Positions 24,872 to 33,484 are shown, numbered from the stretch's first letter. The stretch is DNA of 64,000 nt from Alphaproteobacteria bacterium (GCA_025934695.1 JAICWS010000004.1:257496-321495), one strand, 5' to 3'. Notes: a model not told the origin generated them from the sequence alone. A program made the numbers and translations.

Positions 24872-24894
24872 CGGAGTTTTCCAGTCCAAAAGAA

Positions 24895-24923
24895 AAAGCC
24901 CTTAGATTGTATCTAAGGGCTTT
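24895..24923 (-). terminator. Intrinsic terminator of the cold-shock gene
   Basis: A perfect 13-bp stem (AAAGCCCTTAGAT / ATCTAAGGGCTTT) with a 3-base loop is followed on the minus strand by TTTTCTTTT. It stands 20 bases after the cold-shock gene stop and before rlmJ, so it separates the two. Confidence 0.92.
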
Positions 24924-24943
24924 CTCAAAAGTCAGTGAATTTC

Positions 24944-25150
24944 TTATGCGGCCTTGAGATTAACGGCAGTCATTCGGCCCTGGCGATCGGGAGCCAGCTC
25001 ATAGCTCACTTTCTGCCCTTCATTGAGGCCTTTCAGACCCGACTTTTCCACCGCCGAGATGTGAACGAACACGTCCGTTCCACCGCCGTCGGGGACGATA
25101 AAGCCGAAGCCTTTTTTGTTGTTGAACCACTTTACGGTACCACTGGGCAT
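24944..25150 (-). CDS. Cold-shock domain protein (CspA family)
   Basis: This 68-residue protein is a single cold-shock domain: [20 protein letters not shown] carries RNP1, and [14 protein letters not shown] carries RNP2. The sequence ends with [17 protein letters not shown]. It binds single-stranded RNA or DNA and acts as an RNA chaperone. About 240 bases without a clear gene precede it, so a long 5' leader, usual for temperature-regulated csp genes, is likely. A weak 61-residue frame in that leader (25177-25362) is not accepted as a gene. Transcription ends at the strong hairpin at 24895-24923. Confidence 0.96.
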   Translation of the reverse strand: MPSGTVKWFNNKKGFGFIVPDGGGTDVFVHISAVEKSGLKGLNEGQKVSYELAPDRQGRMTAVNLKAA

Positions 25151-25392
25151 GCGAGTATTCTCCTTGAGTCTCAGTTTTATAAAGTCAGGCCGGCAACCTC
25201 AAAGCCGCGTGGATCACGAGTAAATCGAGGATATCCAGCCTTCTCATAGGAGTAACCGATTTCCCGGACCTCCGCAACTGCAAAACCGGAGCAGAGAAAC
25301 CCCAAATATATTCGATCGTTAGAGCGGAATTTTCGTGCACCGCTGCAGCGCAAAACGTGCAATTTTATGTTATCTGTCGATGATTCCCAGGA

Positions 25393-25761
25393 TCAAACAA
25401 GACAGATGAGCCAGACGATCGCGACGTTGACGAGTGCCACGAACACGGCCGCACTGCCGCCGTCTTTCGCCGCCTTGGAATAAAGATTCCATTCCGGTCC
25501 GAAACGGTTCACGACCGCCTCGATCGCGGAATTGAGAATCTCGACGATCAGGACGAGCATGATGCTGCCGATCATCGCGGCCAGCGACGGGCGGTTGGGC
25601 GCGAGGTAGAAGGCGACCGGAATGAGGACGATCGCGAGCCCGAGTTCCTGCCGGAAGGCCGCTTCGCTTTTGAAGGTCGAGACCAGACCGTCGCGGGTAT
25701 AAAGGCAGGCGCGCAGGATGCGCTGGAGCCCTGTCTTCCTGTCCGGCACTTTCTCTTCCAT
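25393..25761 (-). CDS. dgkA: Diacylglycerol kinase DgkA
   Basis: The 122-residue length matches DgkA. It has three membrane helices and the signature EILNSAIEAVVNRFGPEWN, with the catalytic Glu of the first stretch, followed by SKAAKDGGSAAVFVALVNV. The amphipathic N-terminal part reads ACLYTRDGLVSTFKSEAAFRQE. It phosphorylates diacylglycerol released during periplasmic glucan or LPS decoration, returning it to phospholipid synthesis. It lies 27 bases after the small DUF2892 gene on the same strand. Confidence 0.95.
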   Translation of the reverse strand: MEEKVPDRKTGLQRILRACLYTRDGLVSTFKSEAAFRQELGLAIVLIPVAFYLAPNRPSLAAMIGSIMLVLIVEILNSAIEAVVNRFGPEWNLYSKAAKDGGSAAVFVALVNVAIVWLICLV

Positions 25762-25788
25762 GGTTTGGCGGTCCTTAATTTATGAAAA

Positions 25789-26004
25789 TCACTTCTTGCG
25801 AATTTTGCAGGTCGACAACCCCAAAAGGGAGTAGATCGCGCAGCGCCCGGCGATGCCGTTCACCAGCAGCGCGCCGCCCAGGAGCAGCGCAAGCCATGAC
25901 GCCCCGCCCGGAATAAAGCCCTTGGCGCAGGCGACGACGATGACGACCGCCACGGCGATCCGGACGGCGCGGTCCCACCAGGCGAGGTTCGGCTCGATAA
26001 CCAT
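25789..26004 (-). CDS. DUF2892 (YgaP-type) small membrane protein
   Basis: The 71-residue protein has two hydrophobic segments (VRIAVAVVIVVACAKGF and ASWLALLLGGALLVNGIAG) and the family-typical end GRCAIYSLLGLSTCKIRKK. This matches DUF2892, the transmembrane part of rhodanese YgaP. Two cysteines are present, as in the family. Its function is unknown; it is upstream of dgkA and divergent from uup. The start ATG at 26004 has GGAAGGAG upstream. Confidence 0.85.
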   Translation of the reverse strand: MVIEPNLAWWDRAVRIAVAVVIVVACAKGFIPGGASWLALLLGGALLVNGIAGRCAIYSLLGLSTCKIRKK

Positions 26005-26091
26005 GGCTGAACTCCTTCCGCCATACTATATAACGCCCCTTGGGGTGACAAGCTGCCGGAGACGTGGCAGATTGCGCCGAAAAGGCAGTAA

Positions 26092-27975
26092 ATGGCATCG
26101 ACATTAATCTTGAGCGTCCAGGACGGCAGCGTTTCATTCGGCGAGAAAACGATTTTCGACGGGCTGGCCTTCAACATTCACGATGGCGACAAGATCAGCC
26201 TGGTCGGCAAGAACGGTTCGGGCAAGACCACCCTTATGAACATCATCACGGGCGAGCGCGATCTCGACAGCGGCGAGCGCTGGGTGCTGCAGGGCACGAC
26301 CATCGGCTACCTCCAGCAGGAAATCACGCCGCTGCCGGGCCAGACGGTTTACGATTTTGTTTTCGAGCAGCTCAAGAAAGCCGGCGTGGAGGAGGAGAAC
26401 CGCTACAAGGTCGACATGGTCATCCAGCCGCTCGAACTGAAGCCCGAGGACAAGATGGACATGCTTTCGGGCGGGCAACTGCGCCGCGCGGCCCTGGCCC
26501 GGGCTCTTGTGGAAGAACCCGACATCCTGATGCTGGACGAGCCCACCAACCATCTCGACCTCGACATCATCGAATGGCTCGAGCAGTTCCTGCAGCGCTA
26601 CGCGGGCGCCGTCCTATGCGTCAGCCACGACAAGACCTTCCTTGCCAATATCTCGAACAAGATCTTCTGGCTTGATCGCGCGAAGATGCGCGTCGCGCCC
26701 AAGGGCTTTGCGCATTTCGACGAATGGTCGACCATGCTGCTGGAGCAGGAGGAGCGCGAGCTGCAAAACCGCCAGAAGGCTCTCGACATCGAAGTCGAAT
26801 GGGGCAGCCGCGGCGTAAAGGCGCGGCGCAAGCGCAACCAGCGGCGTTTGGCGCAGATGCACGAGGAACGCGCGCGGCTCAAGAAAGACAAAAGCTCCTT
26901 CCGCCAGATGATGCGGCGCGTGCACCTCGGCGAAATGGAGACGGACGAGCTGGGCTCGCGCCTCGTCGCCGAATATTTCAAGGTGGACAAGAGATTCACC
27001 TCTGATGCGGGACACGAGAAGCTTATCCTGAATAAATTCTCGATGCGCATCCAGAAGGGCGACCGTATCGGCATCCTCGGCAAGAACGGCTCGGGCAAGA
27101 CGACCTTCCTGCGCATGCTCATCGGCGAAATGAAGCCCGACATGGGCAAGGTCAAGCTCGCCAAGGACCTGCAATTCTCCTACTTCGACCAGAAGCGCCG
27201 CGACCTGGTGCCCGAGGACACGGTCAAGCATGTGCTCTGTCCGCAGGGCGGCGAATACCTGAAAGTCATGGACAAGACCCGCCATGTCGTTGGGTACCTG
27301 CGCGACTTCCTGTTCGACGCCGCGATGGTCGACCAGAAGGTCGGCACGCTCTCGGGCGGGCAGAAGAACCGCCTGCTGCTGGCCAAGGTGCTGGCAAACC
27401 CCAAGAGCCTGTTGATCCTCGACGAGCCGACCAACGACCTCGACATGGACACGCTCGACATGCTGGAAGAGATATTGTCGCAATATCCCGGCACGCTCAT
27501 CGTCGTGAGCCACGACCGCGACTTCCTTGACCAGACCGTCAGCAAGATCCTCGCCTTCGAAGGCGACGGCAAGGTCCACGGCTACATGGGCGGCTATACC
27601 GATTACCTCGAGGCCAAGCGCCGCCGTCTGACGGAAGGCGTCGACGAAGACGATTTCCTCGCCTTCAATGAACCACGTGCGCGCCCGAGACCGGCGGTCG
27701 CGCCGGCGGCGCCGAAATCGGAGACGCCGAAGACGTATAAGAAGCTGACGTACAAGCTGCAATACGAGCTTGATAATTTGCCCGGAAAAATTGAAGGTCT
27801 CCAAAAAGAAATCGAAGATCTCGAGCGCAGGCTCGACGATGCGGAGCTGTTCACGCGCGACCGCGGCGCTTTCGACACTGCTTCGCGCCGCCTCGCCGAA
27901 GCGCGCGGCGAGCTTGAAAACGCGGAGACGCGCTGGCTCGAACTCGAGGACATGCGCGCGCAGGCAGAAGGCTAG
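26092..27975 (+). CDS. uup: ABC-F ATPase Uup
   Basis: This 627-residue protein has two complete ABC domains without membrane segments. Walker A is GKNGSGKTT in both (near residues 39 and 328). The signatures are LSGGQLRRAALARAL and LSGGQKNRLLLAKVL, and the Walker B motifs are LMLDEPTNHLD and LILDEPTNDLD. The inter-domain linker is charged (ARRKRNQRRLAQMHEERARL). A C-terminal coiled coil at about 545-625 (DNLPGKIEGLQKEIEDLERR) marks the Uup subgroup, which binds DNA or ribosomes and affects precise excision of repeats and ribosome rescue. It is a single rightward gene. Confidence 0.94.
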   Translation: MASTLILSVQDGSVSFGEKTIFDGLAFNIHDGDKISLVGKNGSGKTTLMNIITGERDLDSGERWVLQGTTIGYLQQEITPLPGQTVYDFVFEQLKKAGVEEENRYKVDMVIQPLELKPEDKMDMLSGGQLRRAALARALVEEPDILMLDEPTNHLDLDIIEWLEQFLQRYAGAVLCVSHDKTFLANISNKIFWLDRAKMRVAPKGFAHFDEWSTMLLEQEERELQNRQKALDIEVEWGSRGVKARRKRNQRRLAQMHEERARLKKDKSSFRQMMRRVHLGEMETDELGSRLVAEYFKVDKRFTSDAGHEKLILNKFSMRIQKGDRIGILGKNGSGKTTFLRMLIGEMKPDMGKVKLAKDLQFSYFDQKRRDLVPEDTVKHVLCPQGGEYLKVMDKTRHVVGYLRDFLFDAAMVDQKVGTLSGGQKNRLLLAKVLANPKSLLILDEPTNDLDMDTLDMLEEILSQYPGTLIVVSHDRDFLDQTVSKILAFEGDGKVHGYMGGYTDYLEAKRRRLTEGVDEDDFLAFNEPRARPRPAVAPAAPKSETPKTYKKLTYKLQYELDNLPGKIEGLQKEIEDLERRLDDAELFTRDRGAFDTASRRLAEARGELENAETRWLELEDMRAQAEG

Positions 27976-28310
27976 TGACGCGGGTTTCTGCGGCGCGGCG
28001 CAAAAAAAATCAAGCGAAAAATGCGTCGCCGCGCGCAATGTGGATAACTGGTTCAGGTGCTGAAAACCCTTATCCCGCAAGGCTTTTTGAACACTCAACC
28101 GCCTTATTACCGCAAAAAAGACGCTAAAAACCCTTAAAAACCGCCTAAAATCGCATTCCGGGCGTATTTTTGTATTGGCGAAGCATTAGTTATCTGTCAT
28201 GAATCGTACTTATCGGCGAGCGAATGTGATTCTGGGGATGCCGCTTTAAAGCGCCTTTTCCATGCATTTTTGAGCGCCGTTGTGCAAACAAACGAAGTGA
28301 GTGTCATACC
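27976..28310. other. AT-richer gap upstream of the HU gene
   Basis: This 335-base gap has no convincing ORF. It is richer in A and T than its surroundings, with runs such as CGCAAAAAAGACGCTAAAAA. One perfect DnaA box on the minus strand (TTATCCACA, 28039-28047) is present but has no companions, so I do not call an origin. The HU promoter is expected in the last 150 bases, but I see no clear hexamer pair. Confidence 0.5.
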
Positions 28311-28610
28311 ATGGCGAAAGCAACCCAACCGACCGTTACGCTGAAAAACATCGCAGCGGAAATCGCTGAGAAGCATGAAATGCCGAAAAAGCAAATCAAC
28401 CTGATCATGGAAGATCTGGTCGCTTCCCTCGTCAAAAACCTGAAAAAAGGCAACCGCGTCCGCATGGCCGGCCTCGGCATCCTGCAGGTCCGCAAGCGCG
28501 CTGCGCGCATGGGCCGCAACCCTGCAACGGGCGAAACCATCAAAATCCCCGCGAAAAAGAAAATCGCTTTCCGCGCTGCAAAAGAACTGAAAGAAGCAGT
28601 CGGCAAGTAA
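28311..28610 (+). CDS. HU/IHF-family DNA-binding protein
   Basis: The 99-residue protein matches HU-type histone-like proteins: VTLKNIAAEIAEKHEMPKKQ at the N-terminus and GNRVRMAGLGILQVRKRAAR leading to the DNA-binding arm GRNPATGETIKIPAKKK. The C-terminal helix FRAAKELKEAV follows. It lacks the usual F-x-x-GK sequence before the last helix and carries an 8-residue N-terminal extension compared with HU. As a dimer it bends and packs DNA in the nucleoid. It has its own strong terminator and is monocistronic. Confidence 0.93.
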   Translation: MAKATQPTVTLKNIAAEIAEKHEMPKKQINLIMEDLVASLVKNLKKGNRVRMAGLGILQVRKRAARMGRNPATGETIKIPAKKKIAFRAAKELKEAVGK

Positions 28611-28654
28611 TTTAATCGCGCCGCTGCATTTTAGCCGGCGCGACCGAATTCAAA

Positions 28655-28686
28655 AAAACCCGCTCCCTTAACCGGAGCGGGTTTTT
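28655..28686 (+). terminator. Intrinsic terminator of the HU gene
   Basis: A 12-bp stem (AAAACCCGCTCC / GGAGCGGGTTTT) with a 7-base loop is followed by TTTTTCTTTT on the plus strand, about 45 bases after the HU stop. Confidence 0.93.
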
Positions 28687-28701
28687 CTTTTCCTCACCTG
28701 T

Positions 28702-28783
28702 GTCATTCCCGCGAAAGCGGGAATCCCGGCGTTATCATGAATTCAAAACATCCACGGGATCCCCGCCTTCGCGGGGGATGACG
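28702..28783. repeat. GTCATTCCCGCG-type paired palindromes
   Basis: Left arm GTCATTCCCGCGAAAGCGGG and right arm ending CCTTCGCGGGGGATGAC are inverted copies joined by about 30 bases. It lies between the HU terminator and the stop of the phosphate transporter gene, which are convergent. Confidence 0.85.
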
Positions 28784-28792
28784 GCACTTGTT

Positions 28793-29785
28793 TCAAATCG
28801 TCCTGAACACCCACATCAGCGCCGCGGCGAGGGCGAAGGTGAGCGGCAGGGTCAAGACCCAGGCCCAGACGATGTTGCCGACGATGCCCCAGCGCACGGC
28901 GGAGACGCGCTTGGTTGTGCCCACGCCCATGATGGCGCTGGAAATGACGTGCGTCGTGCTGACCGGGATGCCGAAGTGCGAGGCCCCGCCGATGATGAGC
29001 GAGGCGGTCGTTTCCGCCGCGAAGCCGTTGATGGGCTGCAGCTTGATCATCTTGGTGCCCAGCGTGCGAATGATGCGCCAGCCGCCCGACAGGGTGCCGA
29101 GCGCCATCGCGAGCGCGCAGCTGGCCTTGACCCACAAGGGGATCACGAAGTCGCTTTGCGGATGGCTGAGCAGCAGGGCAAGGCCGATCATGCCCATCGA
29201 CTTCTGCGCGTCGTTCTGCCCGTGGTTAAGGGCCATGAAGCCGGCCGAGATGATCTGCAGCCGCCCGAACAGGCGGTTGATGCGTCCCAGCTTGACCTTG
29301 TGAAAGCCCCAGGTCAGCGCGAGCATGAGGGTGAAGCCGATGACGATGCCCAGGACCGGCGAGAAAACCATCGGCGCCACGACTTTCGTGCCGACGGCGT
29401 TCCACATGATGTTACTGTTTCCCGCCGACACGAAGGTGGCGCCCAGCAATGAGCCAATCAGCGCGTGCGAGGAGCTGGTCGGCAATCCCTGCCACCAGGT
29501 GATCAGGTTCCAGATGATGGCGGCCGCGATTGCGCAAAGGACCGTGTGAAGGTTCAGCGTCGACGCATTCACGAGGCCCTTGCCCACGGTCGCCGCGACC
29601 TCGGTGCCCATCAGCGCGCCGCCGAAATTCAGCAGGGCGCCGAAGACGACGGCTGCGATCGGGCGCAATACGCGCGTGGAGACGACGGTGGCGATGGCGT
29701 TCGCCGTGTCGTGAAAACCGTTGATGAAGTCGAAGACGAGGGCCAGCCCCACGACCGTGCAGAGGAGGGGAAAGGATGCTTCCAT
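28793..29785 (-). CDS. pit: PiT-family inorganic phosphate transporter
   Basis: The 330-residue membrane protein has the two PiT signature repeats: NGFHDTANAIATVVSTRVL near the N-terminus and ALNHGQNDAQKSMGMIGLAL in the second half. It has about ten hydrophobic segments. PiT proteins take up phosphate together with protons or sodium as a metal-phosphate complex in the inner membrane. The length is at the short end of the family. It lies 14 bases after the DUF47 gene, the usual partner. Confidence 0.95.
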   Translation of the reverse strand: MEASFPLLCTVVGLALVFDFINGFHDTANAIATVVSTRVLRPIAAVVFGALLNFGGALMGTEVAATVGKGLVNASTLNLHTVLCAIAAAIIWNLITWWQGLPTSSSHALIGSLLGATFVSAGNSNIMWNAVGTKVVAPMVFSPVLGIVIGFTLMLALTWGFHKVKLGRINRLFGRLQIISAGFMALNHGQNDAQKSMGMIGLALLLSHPQSDFVIPLWVKASCALAMALGTLSGGWRIIRTLGTKMIKLQPINGFAAETTASLIIGGASHFGIPVSTTHVISSAIMGVGTTKRVSAVRWGIVGNIVWAWVLTLPLTFALAAALMWVFRTI

Positions 29786-29799
29786 GCCGCTTCCCGCCC

Positions 29800-30435
29800 T
29801 TAGCTGTGCTTCAGGGCGATCTGCAGCGCGACGCCGGCGGCGCTGCGGTAGCCGTCGATCACGCGTTCGAGCAGGTCGTAGATATCCTTACGCAGGATCA
29901 GCCGCCGCACGTCGCGGGTGTCCTTCATGAGGTTAACCTGCAGTTCGCTTAGCAGCAGGTCGCCCTTGTTCTCCAGCTCGTCCAGCACAGCCGCCTGCGA
30001 GACCACCTGTTCGGGCTTGCCGCCGCGGATGAGCGCCTTGATGATGCCGTCCATCGCCTCGGCTTCCTGCACAATCAGCCCGACCTGCCGCGGCAGGTCC
30101 TCGACATCATGCATGTCGTGGATGTCGAGATGCTCGCGCACCTTCTCGATGGTCTTGGTGATGCGGTAGAGGTAGGAGGAAAAGAGCTGGATGTCCTCGC
30201 GGTCGAAGGGGGTGACGAAGGTCAGGCACAGCTCCTGCGTGACTTCGTTGGACAGTTTCTTCGCCATCTGGCGGCAGCTCGAGATCGCGTTGCCGGCTTC
30301 GGCCTTCGCAGCCGTGTCGGTGCTGGTGACGAAGGTTTGCAGGTGCGTCGCGCTGGTATGCGCTTCGGCCGAAAGCTGCTCGATGTAGCGGTAGAATTTA
30401 CCTTCGCTGGGCAGCAGCCGGGCGATGTTCAGCAT
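29800..30435 (-). CDS. DUF47/PhoU-like regulator partner of PiT
   Basis: This 211-residue all-helical protein begins MLNIARLLPSEGKFYRYIEQ and contains VTPFDREDIQLFSSYLYRIT, the DUF47 hallmark (D-R-E-D in the PhoU-like metal site). The later helix is LDELENKGDLLLSELQVNLM, with an E-x3-D pattern that binds metal. Such proteins are always coded next to PiT transporters and are thought to control them. I chose ATG at 30435; an upstream in-frame start adds 19 non-conserved residues. It is divergent from the MazG-like gene. Confidence 0.93.
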   Translation of the reverse strand: MLNIARLLPSEGKFYRYIEQLSAEAHTSATHLQTFVTSTDTAAKAEAGNAISSCRQMAKKLSNEVTQELCLTFVTPFDREDIQLFSSYLYRITKTIEKVREHLDIHDMHDVEDLPRQVGLIVQEAEAMDGIIKALIRGGKPEQVVSQAAVLDELENKGDLLLSELQVNLMKDTRDVRRLILRKDIYDLLERVIDGYRSAAGVALQIALKHS

Positions 30436-30583
30436 GTCCTGTGGACCCCTCTTTGTTGTTGCTACGCAGCAAACTACCGGGGAGTTTGGCAATTGTCAAA
30501 TTTTTTCCATAATCCTTCTCTGCGCTTGTGCGGCGGCGCGGGCATGTTATTCTGCTCCGGCACATCATCATCCTGGGGAAGCC

Positions 30584-30985
30584 ATGAACGCCTACGAACA
30601 AAAGGTCCGCGAATTTCACGTCGCGACGAATGCCGCCGTCGACAGAAGCTTCGACATCGCGCTGCTGGAATTGCGCAAGGCGCTGATCGCCGAGGAAGTG
30701 AAGGAGCTTTTCGCCGAACTCGACCGCGCGATCGCCGAAATCAAAAGCGGCAGCACCGTCACGAAACCGACGCGCCTCAACATGATGAAAGAAATCGCGG
30801 ACGTGCAGTATGTGCTCAGCGGCACTTCGATCAGCTTCGGATTGCCCGCGAGCGAAGTCTTCAGCCGCGTTCATGTCAGCAACATGTCCAAGCTCGGCCC
30901 CGATGGCAAGCCGCTCCTGCGCGACGACGGCAAGGTGCTCAAGGGCCCGCATTATCATCCTCCGGTGCTGGAGGATTTGGGTTAG
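30584..30985 (+). CDS. MazG-like nucleotide pyrophosphohydrolase
   Basis: The 133-residue protein is all-alpha, with the metal-binding pattern of MazG/PRA-PH enzymes: EEVKELFAELDRAIAEI provides the first E-x-x-E pair, and MKEIADVQYVLSGTSI provides E-x-x-D after about 35 residues. The C-terminal part (SNMSKLGPDGKPLLRDDGKV, LKGPHYHPP) matches a HisE/MazG-related subfamily that hydrolyses nucleoside triphosphates. It would cleave NTP or dNTP to the monophosphate, possibly removing non-canonical nucleotides. The ATG at 30584 has GGGGAAG upstream. An in-frame ATG at 30425 adds a low-complexity stretch and is not chosen. Confidence 0.85.
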   Translation: MNAYEQKVREFHVATNAAVDRSFDIALLELRKALIAEEVKELFAELDRAIAEIKSGSTVTKPTRLNMMKEIADVQYVLSGTSISFGLPASEVFSRVHVSNMSKLGPDGKPLLRDDGKVLKGPHYHPPVLEDLG

Positions 30986-31032
30986 GTGGAGACGATCAGC
31001 GGCCTCTGTGACGGAAGATAAACGGGCTTAAA

Positions 31033-31743
31033 TTGCATCACCTCATCGTCCATACCTGCTTCGACCTTCTCGCCGTGACGCTCGCGGTTCTGGGCGGATT
31101 TCTCGTGTACAAATGGCGCTTTCAGGACCAGCTGGTGCGGACTGCCGCCAGCGTCGGCAGCGGGTATTTCCTGTTCCTGAGTCTGGGCAGCATCACGGGG
31201 GCGTTTTTCTTCGGCACGCTGAACCTGTACCTGATCGACCTGCACGAGGCGGGGCGCAGCGTGCTGGGCGCGCTGTTCGGCGCGATCCTGATGGTGGAAC
31301 TGTACAAGCTGAAACGCGGCACGAAAGGGTCCACCGGTTATATATATGTCGTCCCGTTCAGCATCTGCATCGCGGTGGGGCGGTTGGGCTGTTTCTTTTC
31401 GGGCATCGAGGACCAGACGGCGGGCGTGTCCACCGGACTCCCCTGGGGCCACGATTTCGGCGACGGGATTCTGCGGCATCCCGTCCAGCTTTACGAAAGC
31501 TTGTCGATGCTGGCTTTCCTGCTGTTCACGCTGGGGATGCTAAGGAACCATCCGGGCTTCATCATCCGCTATGGCTTTTATCTTTGCGCGGGCTTTTACG
31601 CGGCCCAGCGCTTCGTGTGGGAGTTCCTGAAACCCTATGCGCCGATCGGCCCGCTCGACATGTTTCAATACCTTTGCCTTGCCATCGTTCTTTACAGTTC
31701 TGTCATGATTTACGGATCCCGCCATGCCCTTCGAGCAGCGTAA
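31033..31743 (+). CDS. Lgt-like membrane protein (diverged diacylglyceryl transferase)
   Basis: This 236-residue protein has about seven hydrophobic segments and the Lgt fold pattern: SICIAVGRLGCFFSGIEDQTAG aligns with the Lgt signature GRxGNFxNxE, and HPVQLYESLSMLAFL matches its HPTQLYE motif. The Lgt family transfers a diacylglyceryl group from phosphatidylglycerol to a lipoprotein cysteine. Here the essential Asn of the signature is Cys, and the histidine-glycine pair before it (HGG) reads LGA, so normal Lgt activity is doubtful. The start is TTG at 31033 with only CGGG upstream. The gene overlaps the radical SAM gene by 20 bases, which implies coupled translation and joint function. Confidence 0.85.
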   Translation: MHHLIVHTCFDLLAVTLAVLGGFLVYKWRFQDQLVRTAASVGSGYFLFLSLGSITGAFFFGTLNLYLIDLHEAGRSVLGALFGAILMVELYKLKRGTKGSTGYIYVVPFSICIAVGRLGCFFSGIEDQTAGVSTGLPWGHDFGDGILRHPVQLYESLSMLAFLLFTLGMLRNHPGFIIRYGFYLCAGFYAAQRFVWEFLKPYAPIGPLDMFQYLCLAIVLYSSVMIYGSRHALRAA

Positions 31744-33130
31744 GCAAACGCCCTATGTTTTTTACGGCCAGACGACCTCCCTGTGCGAAGAATGCCTCGC
31801 GCTGGTTCCCGCAAAAATCCTGATCGAGGAGGGGGAAGTTTACTATCAGAAACGCTGCCCGGCGCACGGCGTGCAGAAGACCAGGGTTTCCAGCGACGCC
31901 GGCTATTTCAAATGGTGCAAGGACTTCCAGAAGCCGGGCGACCGCCCGCTCGACTACCAGACGCGCACGGAATACGGCTGCCCGCTCGACTGCGGCCTGT
32001 GCCCCGACCACGAGCAGCACAGCTGCCTCGCCCTGATCGAGATCAACGAGGAATGCAATCTCGAATGTCCGGTCTGCTTCGCGGAATCGTCGCCGATGCG
32101 CAAGAAGCATTTAAGTCTCGACAAGGTCGGGTTCATGATGGATGCGCTCGTCAAAAGCGAGGGCGAGCCCGACATCCTCCAGATCAGCGGCGGCGAGCCG
32201 ACGATCCATCCGCAGATCGTGGATATCCTGAAACTTGCGAAGACAAAACCTATCCGCCATCTGATGATCAACACTAACGGCGTGCGCATCGCGTCGGACA
32301 AGGAATTCGTCAAGCAGCTCGCGGCCCTGCGACCCGGCTTCGAGGTCTACCTCCAGTTCGATTCGATGAAGAAGGAAGCGCTGGAGAATCTGCGCGGCGT
32401 CGATCTTCGCAATGTGCGCAAGAAGGCGCTCGACAATCTCGAGGAAGCCGGCATTTCGACGACGCCGGTGGTGACGGTCAAGAAAGGCGTTAACGAGGAT
32501 GAGGTCGGGGCCATCATCGACCATGCATTGAGCTATCGCTGCGTGCGCGGCGTCACTTTCCAGCCCGTGCAGGACGCGGGCCGCAACGAGGGTTTCGACA
32601 AGAACCGCGACCGCGTGCTGCTCAGCGATATCCGCCGCGGCATTTACGAACAATCCAGCGTCTTCAAGGCGCCCGACATCATCCCGCTGCCCTGCAACCC
32701 GGAAACGATTTCCATCGCTTATGGCATCCGCGATGGCCGCAAAGTGACGCCCATTACATCGCTGATCCCGCAGCACGACCTCGTCGCCGCCGTACCGAAC
32801 GCCGTCTCGTTCGAAAAAAACCGGGAGCTCAAGCAGCGCGTGATCGACCTGTTCTCGCTCTCCTCCGGCGACCTGAACACGGCCGAACGCATGCAGTCTC
32901 TGCTCTGCTGCCTGCCCGAAATCCCGGTGCTGAAAAACATGAGCTACGAGAACGTTTTCCGCGTGACCATCGTGCAGTTCATGGACCGTTTCAACTTCTG
33001 CCTTGCCAACATCAAGCGCTCCTGCATCCATTTCGTGACACCGCACGGACAGATCATCCCGTTCGAGAACTACAACATGTTCTACCGCAACGGGCTGGTG
33101 GAAGAGATGCGGCGGAGGAAAGCAGGATGA
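31724..33130 (+). CDS. Radical SAM enzyme of the Tes/MJ0619-like (COG1964) family
   Basis: The 468-residue protein has the radical SAM cluster motif C-x3-C-x2-C in EECNLECPVCFAES. Just before it is the family-specific cysteine group GCPLDCGLCPDHEQHSC. An N-terminal rubredoxin-like region has SLCEECLALVP and KRCPAHG. SAM-binding motifs include ILQISGGEPTIHP and MINTNGVRI. A late cysteine group (LLCCLPEIP, IKRSCIHFVTP) probably binds another cluster. Known relatives include the archaeal tetraether lipid synthase Tes, which joins lipid tails by radical chemistry. Overlap with the Lgt-like gene and the following membrane-protein genes point to lipid modification, but the substrate is not shown. 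The start ATG at 31724 is preceded by CGGATC. Confidence 0.85.
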   Translation: MPFEQRKQTPYVFYGQTTSLCEECLALVPAKILIEEGEVYYQKRCPAHGVQKTRVSSDAGYFKWCKDFQKPGDRPLDYQTRTEYGCPLDCGLCPDHEQHSCLALIEINEECNLECPVCFAESSPMRKKHLSLDKVGFMMDALVKSEGEPDILQISGGEPTIHPQIVDILKLAKTKPIRHLMINTNGVRIASDKEFVKQLAALRPGFEVYLQFDSMKKEALENLRGVDLRNVRKKALDNLEEAGISTTPVVTVKKGVNEDEVGAIIDHALSYRCVRGVTFQPVQDAGRNEGFDKNRDRVLLSDIRRGIYEQSSVFKAPDIIPLPCNPETISIAYGIRDGRKVTPITSLIPQHDLVAAVPNAVSFEKNRELKQRVIDLFSLSSGDLNTAERMQSLLCCLPEIPVLKNMSYENVFRVTIVQFMDRFNFCLANIKRSCIHFVTPHGQIIPFENYNMFYRNGLVEEMRRRKAG

Positions 33131-33435
33131 ATGGGAGACGTTTTGCAGGATGGACTTTGGTTGTGATTGGCGGGTTGCTTGCGTTGCTGACGGGCGGGTG
33201 CACGCTTTACCAGGCTATCCAGGACTTTATGGGGTACTACCGCTCAGAAATCGGGCCGATTTATATTTTTGGGTGCGTACCATTTGTTATTGGCGTCGCG
33301 ATCGTATGGATCGGATTTGTTTTGCTTAAGCCTACCCATAGCGCGCGTAGGGAAGACATGAACTCATGGGAAATTGAGAAGCAGGAGGAGACGCGGGTTT
33401 CATTTAAAAAGTCAGGCGAAGGGGACGATAGTTGA
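33127..33435 (+). CDS. Small two-helix membrane protein, tandem paralog 1
   Basis: This 102-residue protein starts ATG at 33127, overlapping the radical SAM stop (ATGA), so it belongs to that operon. Its first segment is RFAGWTLVVIGGLLALLTGG followed by a cysteine (GGCTLY); the second is IYIFGCVPFVIGVAIVWIGF. The tail is charged. The order hydrophobic helix, GGC/GPC motif, then VPFVIG helix is shared with 33995 and 34398, which indicates tandem duplication. The cysteine could be lipidated, but the helix is long and the segment would be an unusual signal peptide. Confidence 0.75.
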   Translation: MNGRRFAGWTLVVIGGLLALLTGGCTLYQAIQDFMGYYRSEIGPIYIFGCVPFVIGVAIVWIGFVLLKPTHSARREDMNSWEIEKQEETRVSFKKSGEGDDS

Positions 33436-33484
33436 AAAAAGCTTTCCATCCCGGCGCCATTAGAGGTGCGAGGACAAATTAAAC

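Noticed and set aside
25177-25362. 61-residue minus-strand frame between dgkA and the cold-shock gene
   Set aside because: No ribosome site, no conserved look, and it lies where a long cold-shock mRNA leader is expected.
28039-28047. Perfect DnaA box in the gap before the HU gene, a possible origin
   Set aside because: Only one box is present, with no repeated boxes, no dnaA, parAB, hemE or rpmH nearby; one perfect box is expected by chance in a window of this size.
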